Assembly: GCA_012719125.1 (NCBI GenBank)
Contig: JAAYAY010000124.1
Location: 1 to 64,000, forward strand
DNA: 64,000 nt
Direction of reading: 5' to 3'
Origin: Planctomycetaceae bacterium
GTDB taxonomy: Bacteria; Planctomycetota; Planctomycetia; Pirellulales; Thermoguttaceae
Below, in pieces: positions 1-15,000 of this stretch. The number at the start of each line of letters is the position of its first letter. Positions within the stretch are counted from its first letter, which is position 1. The notes beneath the pieces were generated by a model. The model was not told the DNA's origin, made no database searches, and saw nothing but the letters and a program-made list of their open reading frames with translations. Position numbers and translations under genes: made by a program.

Positions 1-3000
1 CCGGTCACCACGAACTCGGACCAGGTGTATTCGACGCCCGACCAGGTCTCCGTGAAGCTGTCGTCGAAGTCGCCGTCGCCGTTGAAGTCGATCCAGGCGT
101 AGACCAGACCGTCGGCGTTGTTGACCTGGACGTCGACCGAGGCCATCTCACCCGGGATCAGCCCGGCGATTCCCAAGGCGTTGGCGAAGGTAATGTCGCC
201 CTCGTCCTCGTCGTCGATTCCGAGAAGGGTATCGTCGTCGCTTTTCCAATCGTCCGGGAAGGGAAGGTCATGGTCCGGGGCGATCGACCCGAGCCAGGGA
301 CCGTCCATATCGAGCGGCGCGCCCATCGTGGCCGGCGTGGTGGTGAACACGTGCCGCGCCGGATTTGTCCCATCCGCAAGCGGAGCATCGCCGTAGTCAA
401 TCTTCTGGATGTAGCCGAAGTAATCCTCCACCTCACCGTCAGTCGCCAGGCCGACGAAAGAAACATCCTTTTCGCTGCTGATGCGGAACCTCGCATAGGT
501 TGCACCGGGAATCGCCTCGTCGGGAACGTCAAAAGTGACTGTTGTGACTCCCGCGGCGACGATGGTCCATGCGGTACCGCCGAAGATATGTTCGGCCGCA
601 TCCCAAATTCCGTCGCCGTTGTAGTCGATCCAGGCGTTGAGATAGACCGGGTTCGCGGCGTCGATCACCGAGCCGCTCGTGACGGTCACGTTGAGGGTTG
701 CGGTCTCATTAGGAATCAACAGGGCGCCGAGGAAGTTCAAGCCGTCTTCGTCGCTTCCGTCACCAATGGCTAGCGGCGTCGGCTGGCCGTCCCGATCGTG
801 GTCGGGAGCCACCGCACCGAGCCACGGACCGGTCACGTCAATGACGTGACGCGCGCCGTCGTCGGTCCGTTGGGTCGGGAAGGACGGATAGGTTAAGGGA
901 TCGCCGCTATTGGGCGCATCCCCGTAGTCGACCGGCAGCACGGTCACCGTGAAGTCTTCCACTTCACCCGAGTAGGCCACGCCTGTGGGGCCCGGAACCC
1001 AGGCATCTCCCGGTTCGACGACCCGGAACCGAGCAGCTACCGTCTCGGGAGCCACGTCGACCAAGGGGACGTCGAAGGTGTGCTGAACCGTGCCCGCAAT
1101 GGCCGGGTCGACTGTGACGCCCGAAACAATCTGCTCGCCGGCGTCGTCGAAATCGCCGTCGTTGTTGAAGTCGATCCAGCCGTAAACGACGCCCACAGCG
1201 TTGCTGACGGTGAACTGGACGGTGGCCTGCTCTCCCGGAATGAGCCCGGCGAGCCCGAAGCTGTTGGAGAAGAGGATCTGTCCTTCGTCTTCGTCGTCGG
1301 GCGTTGTCCCGGTGTTGTCGTCGTTGAATCCGCCGACCGGAATGGGCAGGTCGTGATCCGGTTTCGTGGCACCCAGCCAGGGACCGTTGACGACCAGCGG
1401 GTCGCCAAGGACGGAAGGCGAACGGGTGAACTTGTGGGGAGCCGTACCCGCCAGGGGAGCGTCGCCGTGGTCGACCATCTGGATGTAACCCACGTAGTCT
1501 TCCACCTCGCCGTCCCGGGCCAGTCCGTCGAAGGAAAGGGTTGCGTCGCTGCTGAGCCGGAAGCGAAGGTAGGTCTTGCCGGGCTCTGCGTCCTCGGGCA
1601 TCAGGAAGTGAACGGTTCGGGTGCCGTCGGGATTTGGGGTGATCAGGCTCACGTCGACATAGCCGTCGGCGTAGACCACGGAACCATCGCCCCACTGAAT
1701 CGCGTCGCCGGTCTCCCAGCCTTCGGTGCCGTCGCGCAGGCCCCGATAATCGATCCAGCCTTTCAGGTAGGCTGGCTCGCCGGCGACAAGGTCCGTCACC
1801 ATGACGTCGACGGAGGCCCATTCGCCTGGTACCAGGGTCACACTCGCAATATCGAAGCCGTCTTCATCGTCGTTGTCGGCATCGGCAATCAAACCGGCTT
1901 CCAGCGGGCTGCCGCTGACTTGCTCGGCGTTGATGAGAGCCAGCAGGTCGTTGACGGAAGTCACGCCCGGTTCGAAGGTCACCGTCAGTGTGTCCGTACC
2001 GTCCCAGACGGCGCTGGCGGGATCGCCGGGGTTGGCCACGTACTGGAAGACGACGTTCACACCGTTGATCGCACCTAGGGCAACGGGGGAGAGAATCTGG
2101 AAGTCGTTGTTCAAGCCCGGCAGCACGAAATCGGGAATCGTCGCCGGATCGGTAGCGGTGCCGCCGGCGGTGGTATAGGTCGATCCATCCGGAATGGCGG
2201 CGGTGCCGGTGCCGTCGTTGGGCGTATCGTCGTCATCTCCAAGCGCGTCGCTCGAGGGCTGGCCGTCGTAATCGTGATCGGCCAGAGTGCCGAGTCTGGG
2301 CCCTGCAATCACATGGCGAGCGCCGCCATCGGCGTAGAGCGTGGAATAGCTGGCAGGTGCGTCGCCGTAATCCATGGGCGTGACGTCGATCAGGTAGTCT
2401 TCCACCTCGCCGCTCAGAGCCAGGCCGTCGGGCCCGGGCACGTTGCCGTCGGTGGTGACTCGGAACCGCGCGTACGTCGGGCCGGGAACGGCGTCTTGCG
2501 GCACGAAGTAGTCGATCGAGTTGACCGCAGTGTGTCGCAACGGCTCGGCGGTGAAGATTCGCTCGGCTGCTTCTTCAAACAGGCCGTTGCCGTTGAAGTC
2601 GATCCAGGCGTCGAGGAAGCCGGGCCAATAGCCGTCTCCATTCCCCGATCCGTCTCCGTCCCCAAGTGTGTAGGGGCTGCCCGAGTCGAGTGACGAGGAG
2701 CTGACGATGCCGGAACCGTCGTTGGTGGGATCGCCGCTGAGGTCCTTCTCGGCATCAAAGGCAGTCGTCGCATCGATCGCGTCGATGATCTGTTGTGCCG
2801 TGGCGCCGGCGTTGTAGTGGACTGTGAGGGTCGGCGGAACGGCCCCGAGGTCTTCGGTTGCCACAGGCAGCGCGTTCTCGTCGGGAATCGCTTCGGCGAC
2901 GAGCGGGCTGCCGGCGACACCGTTGACCGCACTGATCAGTTGGCTGAGCGGCGTTACGCCCGGTTCGTAGGTTACGGTCAGTATATTGTCTGGCGAGCCC

Positions 3001-6000
3001 TGCCATTCGGCCAGGACGCCGGTTCCATGGACGAAGCGAACGGTGATGCCGTTGCCGCCGGTCGTCTTCGAACGGATTTCGAACGCGTTGTTGGGTCCGG
3101 CCGGATCGATCTTGCCGATCGTGGCCCTGGCGGTCGGCGACCCGAAGGCCGTGACGTACTCTGCGCCGTCGGCGACGTCGGCCGCCGCGATGGTTCCCGA
3201 CTGGTCGTTGGGCAGCCCGTCGACTTGCAGGAAGGTGACCTCCGCTCCGTTGAGCGCGTCGCCGTAATCGCGCGACCGCACGATGAAGGCATCGTTGGGG
3301 CCCGCGGTGGGATCGACGGCGAACCAGGCACGACCGTCAAAGTCGTTGCGGCCCATGGTAACGTCGACCGAGACCCATTCGCCGGGGATGACTTGCGTGA
3401 ACTGGACGCCGTCCTCGTCGTCGATGAGTTCGCCGGAATTCGGGTCGAGCAGACCGTCGAGATCGTCGCCGTCGGCGTCCGGGCCGGGCAAACCGACCGG
3501 GTTGTGGTCGACCGCTTCGCCGAGCCACGGACCGGCGATCACGTGCCGTGCACCGTCGCTGGTGACGGTGCCGTAAATATCCCTCTCCAGCAGCGTTCCG
3601 TAGCTGTCGGGCGCGTCGCCATAGTCCATCCGCTGGACGACGACCGCGTAGTCTTCCACCTCGCCGCTCTCGGCCAGGCCTGTGAAACTGAGCAGGTCGC
3701 CGTCGGCATTCAAGCCGGTTTCGGACACCCGGAAACGGGCATAAGTGGCGCCCGGCCGGGCGTCGGCCGGAACCAAGAAGTCATACGTATTTGGTCCGTC
3801 CACGAGGACCTGGTTGGTGAAGATTCGCTCGTAGGCTCCGTCGAGGAGGAATTCCGCCCCGTCGAAGATCACGCCGTCTTCGCCGAGCACGCCGCCGCCG
3901 CTGTTCGGATCGGGAACCGTGGCGTCCGCCTTGGCCTGAAGGGGAGCGCCCAGGTTGTTGATCCGCGCGACGATATCCAGAACCGTGGTCGCGCCGGGAA
4001 CGAAGTTCACCGTGAGCGTGTCGATGCCGTTCCACGTCACCGAGGCGTTGCCGGACGTCAGTTGATAAAAGGCCACGATGTAGCCGTTGCGAGCGGGGTC
4101 GTTATCGCGGGCGTAGATTTCCAGGGCGTTGTTGACGCCCGGCGGATTGATGGGGCCGGTGGTGGCCGGCACCGCCCAGTCGGCGCCGGCGGTGACGTAG
4201 GCCGGACCGTCGGCCAGATCACCATCGGCGATCGTGCCCGAGCCGTCGCTGGCCACGTCGTCGACCAGGAGTGCGGTGAGCGGAGCCCCCGAGTTGTTGA
4301 CCGCATCGACGAGATCGGCGGCCGTGGTATCGTCGGGATCGAAGGTTACCGTGAGGGTGCCATTCAACCCGGCAGCCCCGTCCCAGGCGGCGGTGACAGT
4401 TGCGGAGCCGTCATCGTGGTTGAAGACGATGTCGATGTCGTTCCCGTCGGTGCCCGCAGTCGCGGCCACGATCTCGAAATCGTTGTTGTCGCCCGTCAGG
4501 TTCACTACGCCAATGGTGGCAATATCCGTTCCTAGCACGGCGCCGGCGGTGGTTAGCGTGGTCGCGTCGGGCAGGTCTGCTATCGGGATGACGCCGGAAC
4601 CGTCGCTCGGTTCGAAAGCGCGCAATTGGGCCGTCAGCGGGACGGAGACTCCGAGAGCGTCGATCGCATTGACGATGGCTTGAGCCGTGTGGACACCCGG
4701 CTCGTATCGAACCAGCAGGGTATCGACGCCGTTCCAATTGACTGAGATCGGATCGCCGGGGTTATCGACCTCGTAGAAGGTGACGCGTTTGCCGTTCATT
4801 GCCGTCCCGTTCGCCCGGGCTACGATCTCGAAGGTGTTGTTGGCGCCGGGCGGGTTGATCGCGCCGGTGGCGGCCTTCGTTCCTGGCGCGGGAGCGATCG
4901 AACCTCCGCTGGCCAAGCGGGTCACGGCCAGGTTCAGGCCGCCGTCGGGGATCGTCCCCGTCCCGTCGTTGTCGGCGGCAGCGACGATGTCGGCGGTCAC
5001 GGGGCTTGCCGACGCTTTGATCGCGTTGACCAATTCCTCCACCGTGGTGTTGCCGGGCACATATTCAATGGTCAGGACCCGCGCCGGGGTGTCGTAAGAG
5101 ACATTCAATGCGGCGGCCGTATGGAACACCACGCCGATGCGCGTGCCGACCTGGCCGGGATCTCTGGCGGTGAGGATGAACTCGTCGTGCTGGCCCGAGG
5201 GGTCGATGACGCCGGTCGTGGCGTAGTCGTCGGACCAGACGCCGTCGCCGTTGAAGTCGATCCAGCCTTCGAGAACTGCGTCCGCGGCGCCGTTGAGGTC
5301 GAGCGTGACCAGAACCTGCGAGGCGTCGTTGCCGGGAATCAAACGGAGGCCGACAAACTGGACTCCGTCCTCGTCGTCGACGCCGGCCATGTCGTCGCCG
5401 CCTGCGCCGAGGGTCGGCTGTCCGTCCATTTCGGCGTCGATCTGGGTGCCGAGGAAGGGACCGTGAATGTAGTGAACCGCGCCGTCGCGGGCCGCCCTGG
5501 TCGGGTAGAGATACTGTCCCGTGAAGATATCGACAGGCGCATCGCCCCAATCGGAGCGATAGCGAACGACGTCGAAGAGGTAGTCTTCGACCTCGCCGTC
5601 GGCGGCGATGCCTTCGGAGCCGATGGCCGGGTCGGTGGTGACCGGACCGAGCCAGGAAACGCCGGCGAATTCGAAGCTGGTGAAGCGGAAGCGGGCGCCG
5701 CGCTGGTAGACGTCGGCCGCGGCAGGGTCGGCCGGATTGACGAAGGTATCGGCAGGCACGGCAACCGTCAGCGTGTTGACGCCGGCGTCGAGCCAGACGT
5801 CTTCGGCGATACGCTCTTCCGCCTGATCGAACTTGCCGTCGCCGTTGAAGTCGATCCAGGCGTTGAGGTAGCCGCCCGTCGAGGCGTTGATTTCGAGAGT
5901 ACCGACCCCGGAGTCGGCGATGAGTGCGTCCTGCATTTGCAGGGCGGCGGTCACGGCAACGCCGTCGTCGTAGTAGTCGCCGGTCGCGTCGGCGTTGGAC

Positions 6001-9000
6001 AGGGCATTCAATTCGACGTTGGGCGCCGAACCAAGATAGGCGTCGCCGGTGACGACATGGCGAGCGCCGCCCTGGCCGTCGACGGGACCGCTTTCCAGCA
6101 GGGTGACGTAGGACGGGTCGGGCAGGTCGCCGAAATCGAGACCGGTCAGATGGATGGTGAACAGGGTCTTGCCTGCAAACGGGGCTGCCGAACGGTTGGG
6201 TTGGAGCGCGTTTCCGGCCAGGTCGCGGACCACGGCGTTGTTCACGTCGATCGCATAGTAATAGCCGGGGGCCCAAATGCCGGTGGCCGGGAAGACGTGG
6301 AGGATATTGTTCGTCGGATCCCAATCGAGCAGGTAGTCGGCGCCAAGCCGGAGAGTCGGCCAGTCGGCCTCGGGGGTCGTGCTGAAGACGGCCGGATCCA
6401 GGACGCGATAGACCTTGACCACGTCGGTGCGGACCGTAACTCCATCAAGTTCTGTGACAGTGAAATCGTCGATGCCGATTCCGCCGCTGTCGAAAAGTTG
6501 GACGGCGAAATCGGTGGTTTTCTGGTTGATCACCACGACGTCGTGCAAGGTGCTGTCGTAATCGTAGGCCCCGTCGAGCTTGGGATTGAGCGCGTCGCGC
6601 GGATTGGTGTTGTCATAGGGATCGACGATGCGGGCGGTGGGGCCGTCGAAGTCGGCGCGCTCGATGGCACCGCGATCGGGTCCGGTTCCGGGCGAAAGGG
6701 GGTTGGGATCGTCGCGTCGCAACTGGTTGTAGCGGTCGCGGTCGGCAGTAATGATTGGTGACGGCGGGATTCCCATGGCGTTCTTGACGGAGAAGAAGGC
6801 GGTGCGTTCTCCGAGCCCAGGGCCGGCGCTGTCAATGGCGGCACTGCCGCTGGCCAGGTAGAAATTGTAGACGTCCGCGCCGATGAAGAGGGGCGTGGCA
6901 TAGGTGATCGGATCGCTGCCTGTGGGACCAGGGCTGCCGTTGTTCTGGAAGAGGTTGGAGCCGATCACCGTGGATGCGGAACCGGAGCCAATTCGGAGTC
7001 CCGTGACGGTATTGACGATAATGTTGTTGAGAATCGTGGGGCTGGCATTCACGCCGACGTCGATACCGACGCCGTTCTGCCCCCCGGTGTGGGAGCCGAC
7101 GACGGTGTTATTGAGGATTCGGCCGAAAGGCACCGGGGCACGGGCCTCATCGACATCGCTCGTGTCGCCCGCAAAGAAGATGCCGGCTGTTCCGAAGTCG
7201 GCGACGACGTTGTTCTCCACAACGACGCCGGGGACGAGGGCCTCGGTATTGAGTACGCGCGTATTGATGACGCTTCCGGCATGGGGATTCGGATCGCGCA
7301 CACCGCCCGCCACGTAAATCCCGTACTCGGACGAATTACGAACGGTATTGGATTCGACGATCACCTGGTCCTGTTGACGTTCAACGTTCTGGTCGCCGCG
7401 TTCCTGGCCGACATAGGCGGTACCCACGGTGCGATAGACGGCCCCCGACTCGGCCACGAAGCTGTGATTCGTGTCGAAGACGAAGGAGTTCGGGATTCGG
7501 ATACTGTCGGACATTGGAGTCGTATTGTTGGCATATTCGGTGCCGCGGCGGATTTCCAACTGGTACTCGCCTACGAGGATCTCGTTGGGGTCGGTGCCTA
7601 TCTCGTTTTGGGGCACGATGAAATGGTCTTGGTTGTCGTTGGAGTTGGTCACCATTTCGCCGCGTTCGGCGAAGCCGACTATGATGTCGTCGACGTAGAA
7701 GCCTTCGTGATCGTTGTTTTGACCTCGCTCGGGACTGCCGAAATTGCCGTGGCCTTCGACCGTCGAGTTCAAGTTGGGTTCACCAGGCAATCGGCCGGCC
7801 GTACTGAAGTCGAAGCGCAGTTTGAGACCGGCCTGACCGGCGAACTGCCCCAGGTCGACGCGTGCCTGCCGCCACTCGTCGGCGTCGAAGAGCTCCTGGA
7901 TTCTCTGACGGGCGTCGGACGAATCATCCCAAGAGGTCGAGAGAAATCGCGGCAGTTCGTCGTCGTTGTCGCGTGAATTGTTGGTAGCCAACAGGTGCCA
8001 ACCAGTAGTCCCGCCCAGGGTGCCCCAGATCCAGGCACGCGCACTGTCGCGCATGGTGTTGTCGTTATTGGACTGGGCGTTTTCTGTGTCGAGGAAGTAG
8101 GTGAAGTACAATGTCGGCTTGTCTGCCGATACGCAGCCGGTCAGATCGAAGGTGTCGGTGATAAGGCTCCCGTAGGCACCGCCGGGGAGATTGTAGTTGC
8201 CATTGGGAAGCACGTCGGGATCGTCCAGGGTGCCGCCAATCGCATTACTGAAAGTCAGGTCGTCATGATACTCGTTTTCATCACCATTGGTTTCGCCGAC
8301 GGAGAGGATGCCGAATTGGCGTTCGCCGTAGTATTCAATGTAGTTACCGTTGCTATTCGCAGCATTGTACTCCTCGAGCCCGAAGTAGTAGCTGGCTCCG
8401 CCACTTTGCTGCCGGTTACTGCTGACGCCTGCGATGCTATGGGACTGATTGCGATCGCGGCTGTGGTCCTGGCTTTGTGCGACACCGTGACCAGGATCGT
8501 CTTGGCGGTTCGCGGTGGGATGCCAGAGGTTGAAATCCAGTGGAGAAAAGGCCAGGCCGTTGATGTTGATGGCATCTGTCGAAGTCACTGTCACCGAACT
8601 GGAGTCGCGGCTACCGTCGCCATTCGAATCGAATACGACAACAGGAATGCCGTTGAGAGTGAACGCATGGAGGCCATTGGCAGTACTTGCGATCAGGACG
8701 TTGGTGAGAGCGGGAATTCCGTCGGGAGCTTCGTCGGGGAAGCCGTCGTTGTCAGCATCCAGGCTGTCAATAATGTCAAGGTTCCGCGGCGCGAGAGTTA
8801 GGCCGGTGAACGCCAATGGGCCAAGATTGGCGATATGATCCCAACCGCCGGAAATGGACCGGCTTGAGTTTCCGCTTCCGACGACCTGCGTGCGCCAGAG
8901 GTTGCCGCTGCTGTCCACCAAGTACAGATCGTCAGCGCCGGTGGACCGCTCGACGAACTGCATGCCGGTAATTGTGCCCATCGTGTACCCTTCGATGGGT

Positions 9001-12000
9001 GCGGTGGGCAGGTACGCGACAGGCTGCAGCCCGGTGCTTCCGGTGGAAGTGTCTTCGTCTTGTGCCACTCCGCTCGCACTCAGCCGCCAGAGAGCAGGGT
9101 TGGCATCGTTGATATCACCCGGGTCCGGTTCGTTGACGATGTCATAGGGCAGGTTGTTGACCGCGTAGTTCTCCCACGAGTTTGTTCCCATATCGCGGAA
9201 TGCGAAGGCCCCGAAATCCTGGGGTGAATTATTGAATGTGGGAATTCCATCATCTGTACCGCCGGTGAGAGCGGCATTGCCTGTATTGATCGTGTAGAGA
9301 TTCCCCGATGTGCCGCCGTTGCCTCCATCGCGCTCGCCCATGAGCGTGCCGTCGGGGCGCATGGCAATGTCGTCCATCGTCACCAAGGTAGTGCCATTGT
9401 CAGGGGTCTGGAGGCCAACATTCACGATATCGGCACCAGTGAACGGATTGATGATGTGGAGACGATTACCAGTCGAAACAAAGAGCGCCACATCAGAAAG
9501 CGTGTAGGGCACGACATACGAACTCAACTGCACCGAACCCGCGAGGTTGGCCGTGCTTGGCAACGGCAGGATGCCGTTGGCTTTGTTGGGAACCACTGCC
9601 GAGTGGCTGTTATCGTCTCCCGTTTCATATCCGCTGAAGCCGATGTGATCCTCTACGATCCTCTGGATCGAATTGATCGGCTCCAAGCGAACGTTGGAAT
9701 TGGGCGGGTTGGCAGTGAAGTACTGCTGGAGTTCGGCCGGAAGCTCATAGTTGGATGAGACGGCGACATAGTACGATTGAGTGATCGTCGGCAGATGCAC
9801 GGGACCGATGAAGGGATCGAGATCTCCAAAACTGCCGCGACTGAGGTCGTCGCTGTCGAGTCCGGCTCCGGGTTCGGTACCCGGTTGGTCCTCGGTGATA
9901 TTCGACTCCTGGCCGAGATAGACCAGGTCCAGAGTGTCGTCTGCCGCACCGGGACCACGTGGATTGAACTGGTAGACGGCGAGGACCGTATCGGCGCGTC
10001 CAAGCCCATCGGCGTAGTCGATATCGAACACCGTGGACCAGGTCTTGCCGCCGCCGTTCACGCCTCCGATACTCTGGATGTATTCCTGATCGATATCGAG
10101 CCTATACCAGTCGATGTCGTCGCGAGTGGCCATTCTGCCCGCCAGGCCGATCGCGGTAAGATCGCTTTCGAGGAGGTTGCCGAGGTACTGGGCGTCGTCT
10201 CTGGTATCGTTAACGTTGTCCTCGTGTTCCGCCGTCTCCGCGGCAAGGATGGAATGAGAGGGGTGGCCGAGGATCTCGATGCCGCGCGTGGCATAGCGGA
10301 TGTCGGCGTATCGGACGGTGGAACCGGGCTTTTCATCCGTCTGGCGGAGACGGACCTGCATCTGGTAGCGTCCCGAGGTGTCGCCTTGGATGTCGGCGTC
10401 GGCGCCGTCGACGCTGCTGACACGGAGAAAGTAGTTGGCCTTCGTACCGGTAGTTCCTGGCAGGACCACGTAGAAGCCCGGATCACGCGGGTTGGTCGAA
10501 TAGAAATCGTGGCCGTCCCAGGCATTCTGGTTGAGGGACCCGACAGAGGCGAGTCCACCCGGATTGAGGAGGGATGCGCCGGTGGCCACAACCAGGGCGA
10601 CGCCGTTGGCGTCGATCAACTCGATCTTGGCTTCGAGAGCCTGGCTCGTTCGATCGACGTCGATCCAGACCTCTGAACCGGCAATCCCTTTGAAGCTGTA
10701 GACGTCCACGTCCGCCGGGTCGTCGAGGCTGATATGGCCTTGGACCTCGAATCCGAGGCGGAGGTTGTCGTCGCCGCCTTTTTCATCGTCTTCGTCGTTG
10801 GTGGCCTGGTCGGGTGCCAGTTCGCCGAGGTACTGGGCGGTGGCGATCAGATGGTTGATCCCTGTTCCGCCGGTGTAAGAAGGCTCGATTTCGTTGTGGA
10901 AGGCCACATTGCGCGCGTTGGCATACTCGGCAATGGTGATGCCGTTCCAGTTGCCGGCAACAGGATTCCCGTTGCCGCCGGTTCTACCTTGCGGCTTGCC
11001 GTTCAGGTCGAATCCGGCCGCGGCCGTGTTGTCATTGATCGACGTCAGGATGACTGGATAATTGGGGGTGCCGATCACCTGGATCGTGCCACCGATGCGA
11101 TCTTCCACATCGATCGGCGTACCGTCGGCGGTGAAGCCGGCATTGCTGCTGGTGAGCTTGACCACGAGGCTTTCGGTGGGCCTGCTCTGCAGCCGCAATC
11201 CGCCCAAAGAGTGCTGGTTGAGGACTCGAATTTCGTCGCGGAGGATATGGACGATGTCGGTGTCGTCCCAGACGGATTCAGTGGTAAGCACCACGTAGCT
11301 CGTGCCCGCACGGACATTCATGCCGTTGTACTGGGTTCCGCCGCCGGCGACGGTGTTGTCGACGGTGTTCAGGCGAACGAGCGGGCCGTAGTTGTCGCCG
11401 AACTGGTCGAAGGCATCGATCAGGCCGGTGGACCGACCCCAGTCGGGATTAACGTCAGCCGTGAGGGCATTGGCGTTGATGGAGACGGCATCGCCCTGGT
11501 TGTCGACGATCTTGTTGCCCACGATCACCGGTTGGGCTCCGCGGACGAAGATGGCGGCGGCGGCATTCGTGCCGAGCCCGTTGCGATTGCTTCCGCCGGC
11601 GCTTCCGCCGGCATTCAGTTCGATGACGCTGTTGGTGATGCGAACGTCGGCCTGATGTATTTCGATAGGATTGAAATAATCGTAAACGCCGTTAAAAGGG
11701 ATTTGGCCGCCGCCATAAGAAAGTTGAATATAGTCGAGACTGCCGTTACTGGTGTGGGCAAAGACCAGGCCGCCCCAGTCGCCGCGGTTAGGTTGTGTGG
11801 CTTGGTCGTTCCCCGTATCGAACCCGCCGCCCATGCCGTACGTGTCGTCGTTAAGCGAAGTGAACACGATCGGATAACCTGGCAGACCTTCCGCGATGAG
11901 CTGACCGGCGATTTCCGTGTGGATTCGGGCATCCCAAAGCTTGACGATTACCGCCGGATCAATTCGCAGCCTGGCATCTTCACGGGCCACATTATTGACG

Positions 12001-15000
12001 GGTCCGCCGGGAGTGCCGCGGATCAGCAAGTTGGTCTCAACAACATGGATGATGTCGGTATCATCCCAACGGGCTGCCACTTCGAGGACCTCCTGGGGTT
12101 GACCGAAATCGGAGGGGATCCGCACGGAGAGTCCGTTGACCGAGTTGTGGAGGACAGTGTTGCCGTGGATGTCGGGACCTGATCGCTCGATCTGCACACC
12201 CGTAGCGGTGTTCATCTCATGCGTGTCTTCGAAACTGGCAAGGTCGGCCGAGATAGCGCCCCCGGCGCCATACTGAACGGTGCTGTAAGCGATCGTTGGC
12301 CGGGCGCTGAGCATGTGAATCGAGGTGTAGTTGTCTTCGACCGAGTCAACCATGACCTTGCCGCCGCCGTGCTGGATATCGGCCCAGGTGACCGAGTTGG
12401 CAAAGACACCGATGTCTTCGTAATCCGAATCGGCCCGAAACACCAGGCCGCCCCAATCGCCCCCTGACTTGCCGCTGCTGGAACCGTCGCTATCGCCGCC
12501 GATGGAGTCGTCGCGGAAAGAGCGGAAGTGGACCTGGTCGAAAGGAGTTCCCAAGACCTGCAACGCCGCGTGCGCGCGGGATATGCCTTGGGCGGAAGTG
12601 CCGATTTCGAGGTTGGCGTCCTGGAGTTTGAACACTGCACCCGCGTCGATCATCATCGTGACGTCTGCGGGAAGCTGCACCAAGGCTCCGTCGGGAAGCA
12701 CTGTGCCGATATTGCTTAAGCCGACCAGGTAGGGTGTATCGGCGGCATTGCCGACCACGCGAACGATCGTCGTGTTGCTCGGATTCTGCGCAATCGTAGC
12801 CGCAGCGGTCAAGGCCTGATCGATTTCTGTGTAGAGGCTCGTCGTTCCCGGAATAGACGAATCGAGTCCGGCATTCTCCTTGTCGACGAAAAGAGTGTGG
12901 GTGCCGACCTGGAACCAGAAATCGAAGGTTCCGCCGGCGATACCGTCGGCGTCGCCGTCGAGAGAGGAGCCGGTCGCATCCTTCAGGGAGGAGATCGTTC
13001 TTGTCTGGAAGTCGAGTTTCAGATCATAGAAGCCGGTTGACGATCCCCCGAAACCGGAATTGAGGACGGTTGGATCCAGGTCCTGCATCCCGGTGCTCAT
13101 CACGCCGATATAGTAGGTGCCGGGTTCCAGTTCGACCTGGATCATCGAATCGTTGCTGAAATAGTCGTCGTTCTGGGCAATGAGTTCGCGGACTTTGGTC
13201 GTGGCGTCAACGGTGACCTCCCGATAGAGCACGAGCTGTGTGTCGAGGTCGGACGGGTTTGCTCTCCGTTCGGCGATCGTCTCGGCGGTGAACTGCCCCG
13301 GTTCTTCCAGGCTGAACTGGTAGAGATCGATCTCATTCCAGGCGTTGGGACGTAGAAACTCGCCGTGGAGGAGGTCGTAGTCGCCGGGATAGGTCTCTTC
13401 CTGATTCATGGGGTTGTTGAAAGACGTTCCCATCGTCGTGTACTCGGGAAGGTCGTAGGCGTGACTAAGTCCGAGGCTGTGGCCGATCTCATGAATGGCG
13501 GTGCCAAACCAGCTTTGCATACCGGGCGCTGCGGTAACCCCAAATCTGTCGTCCCATAGCTCCGAGGCATCCATCAGTGCGATGGAACTGCTCCCGAGTC
13601 CAAGAACACCGCCAGGACCAACGGGGTAGTCACCCAAAGTCCGCAAGTCCCCGGTGGCAACAACAAGGCCGGAATTGGCGGTTTCGCGGAACTCAACGCC
13701 GAGGTACTCGCTGTAGATTTCGAAGATCTCGCGAGCACGTTGCTTTTGGGGCTCCGTGATCTGGTTGAGCGACGTACCGCCCGAACCGCTAAATGTCTCT
13801 GGAAACTGGTACTCAATGACGCCCGTGCCGAGGATATTCGACGTGGCGGTGAAATGTGCCTCGGGGAGGATGTGCCGGTGGCCTGGCTCGTCGTTGCCGC
13901 CTATCTGGGTCATGAGGGCGGCGCCGCCGAGCGTGATGTTTTCGCCGGTGATCGCTTGCTGGGCCGCACCGAGGATACCCAAGGCCGTCGCCGTAGCGAA
14001 ACTCGAACTATTGCCGATGATCGTCGGCCCGGAACCGATGCTCAAGTCGAGAGAATAGGTGCCGCCGGCGGGGTTGGCAATCTGCACGTAGTATGTCTGC
14101 CCGGCGGTAACGCTCGTCCCCGTCGGATTGAGAAGACCGGCATCGTCGAGGATTTGGTAGGTTCCCGAGCTCAGCGTCACGGTGAGGATGCCGTTCCGAC
14201 CCGCGCTAAATCGGTAGGTATCCACATCGCCCATGCCGGCCGGCGTATCGCCGATGAAGCCTTCGAAATGGGCGCCGGTAGTCGCCGCATTCCACAGCGT
14301 GCCGACGTTGATCGCCCGGCTTAAGGAGTCGTTGAACTCGGTCGAGGTGCCGATCTCCAGGTGGTAGGTGCCGGCGGAAAGACTGCTGCTGAAGATCAGT
14401 TGAGCTTTGTCCTCCTGGGCGCTGTAGACGACCTTGTCGGGGATCAGGATAGCTTCCGACGCTCCCGTGGTGGTGTTCAATCGGTGCAACCGATAGAACG
14501 TCGGATTGGTCGCCGCGCTCGTATCCAAGTCATCCTCGTTGAAATACACGTCGATCTTGTTCGCCGCCTGGTTGAGGGTGCGGATCGATACCAGGGCGAA
14601 GCCTGTCGTGCCGGCGTCGACCGAGGCCTGGCTGCCGCGTATCGTGAGCACGGCGTCCGCCTGACTGACCGTCAGCAGGTCGACGTCGAATTCGGCCTGG
14701 ACGGCCGCCTGCATGTTGGCGGCCGCGGTAGCGGCCGGAGTGCCGGCCGTGAAGCTGATCTCGACGTGGTTCGGGTCGAAGCCGCCCGGGTCCGAGTTGA
14801 TATTGAATTCGAAGGTGACCGATTGGAAGCCGTCGCTGACGGTAAAGGTCTTGCCGTCGGCGGCCGCCGTCAAGTCGGTCGCGGTGAGGGTGAAACCGTC
14901 GCGGTAGACCGGCTGCGGCACGACCGACACCACCTGGGCGCCCAGATCCAACTCAAAGTCGATGTTCTGGTCTGCGCCGTTGTTGAAGACGGCCGCCGGG

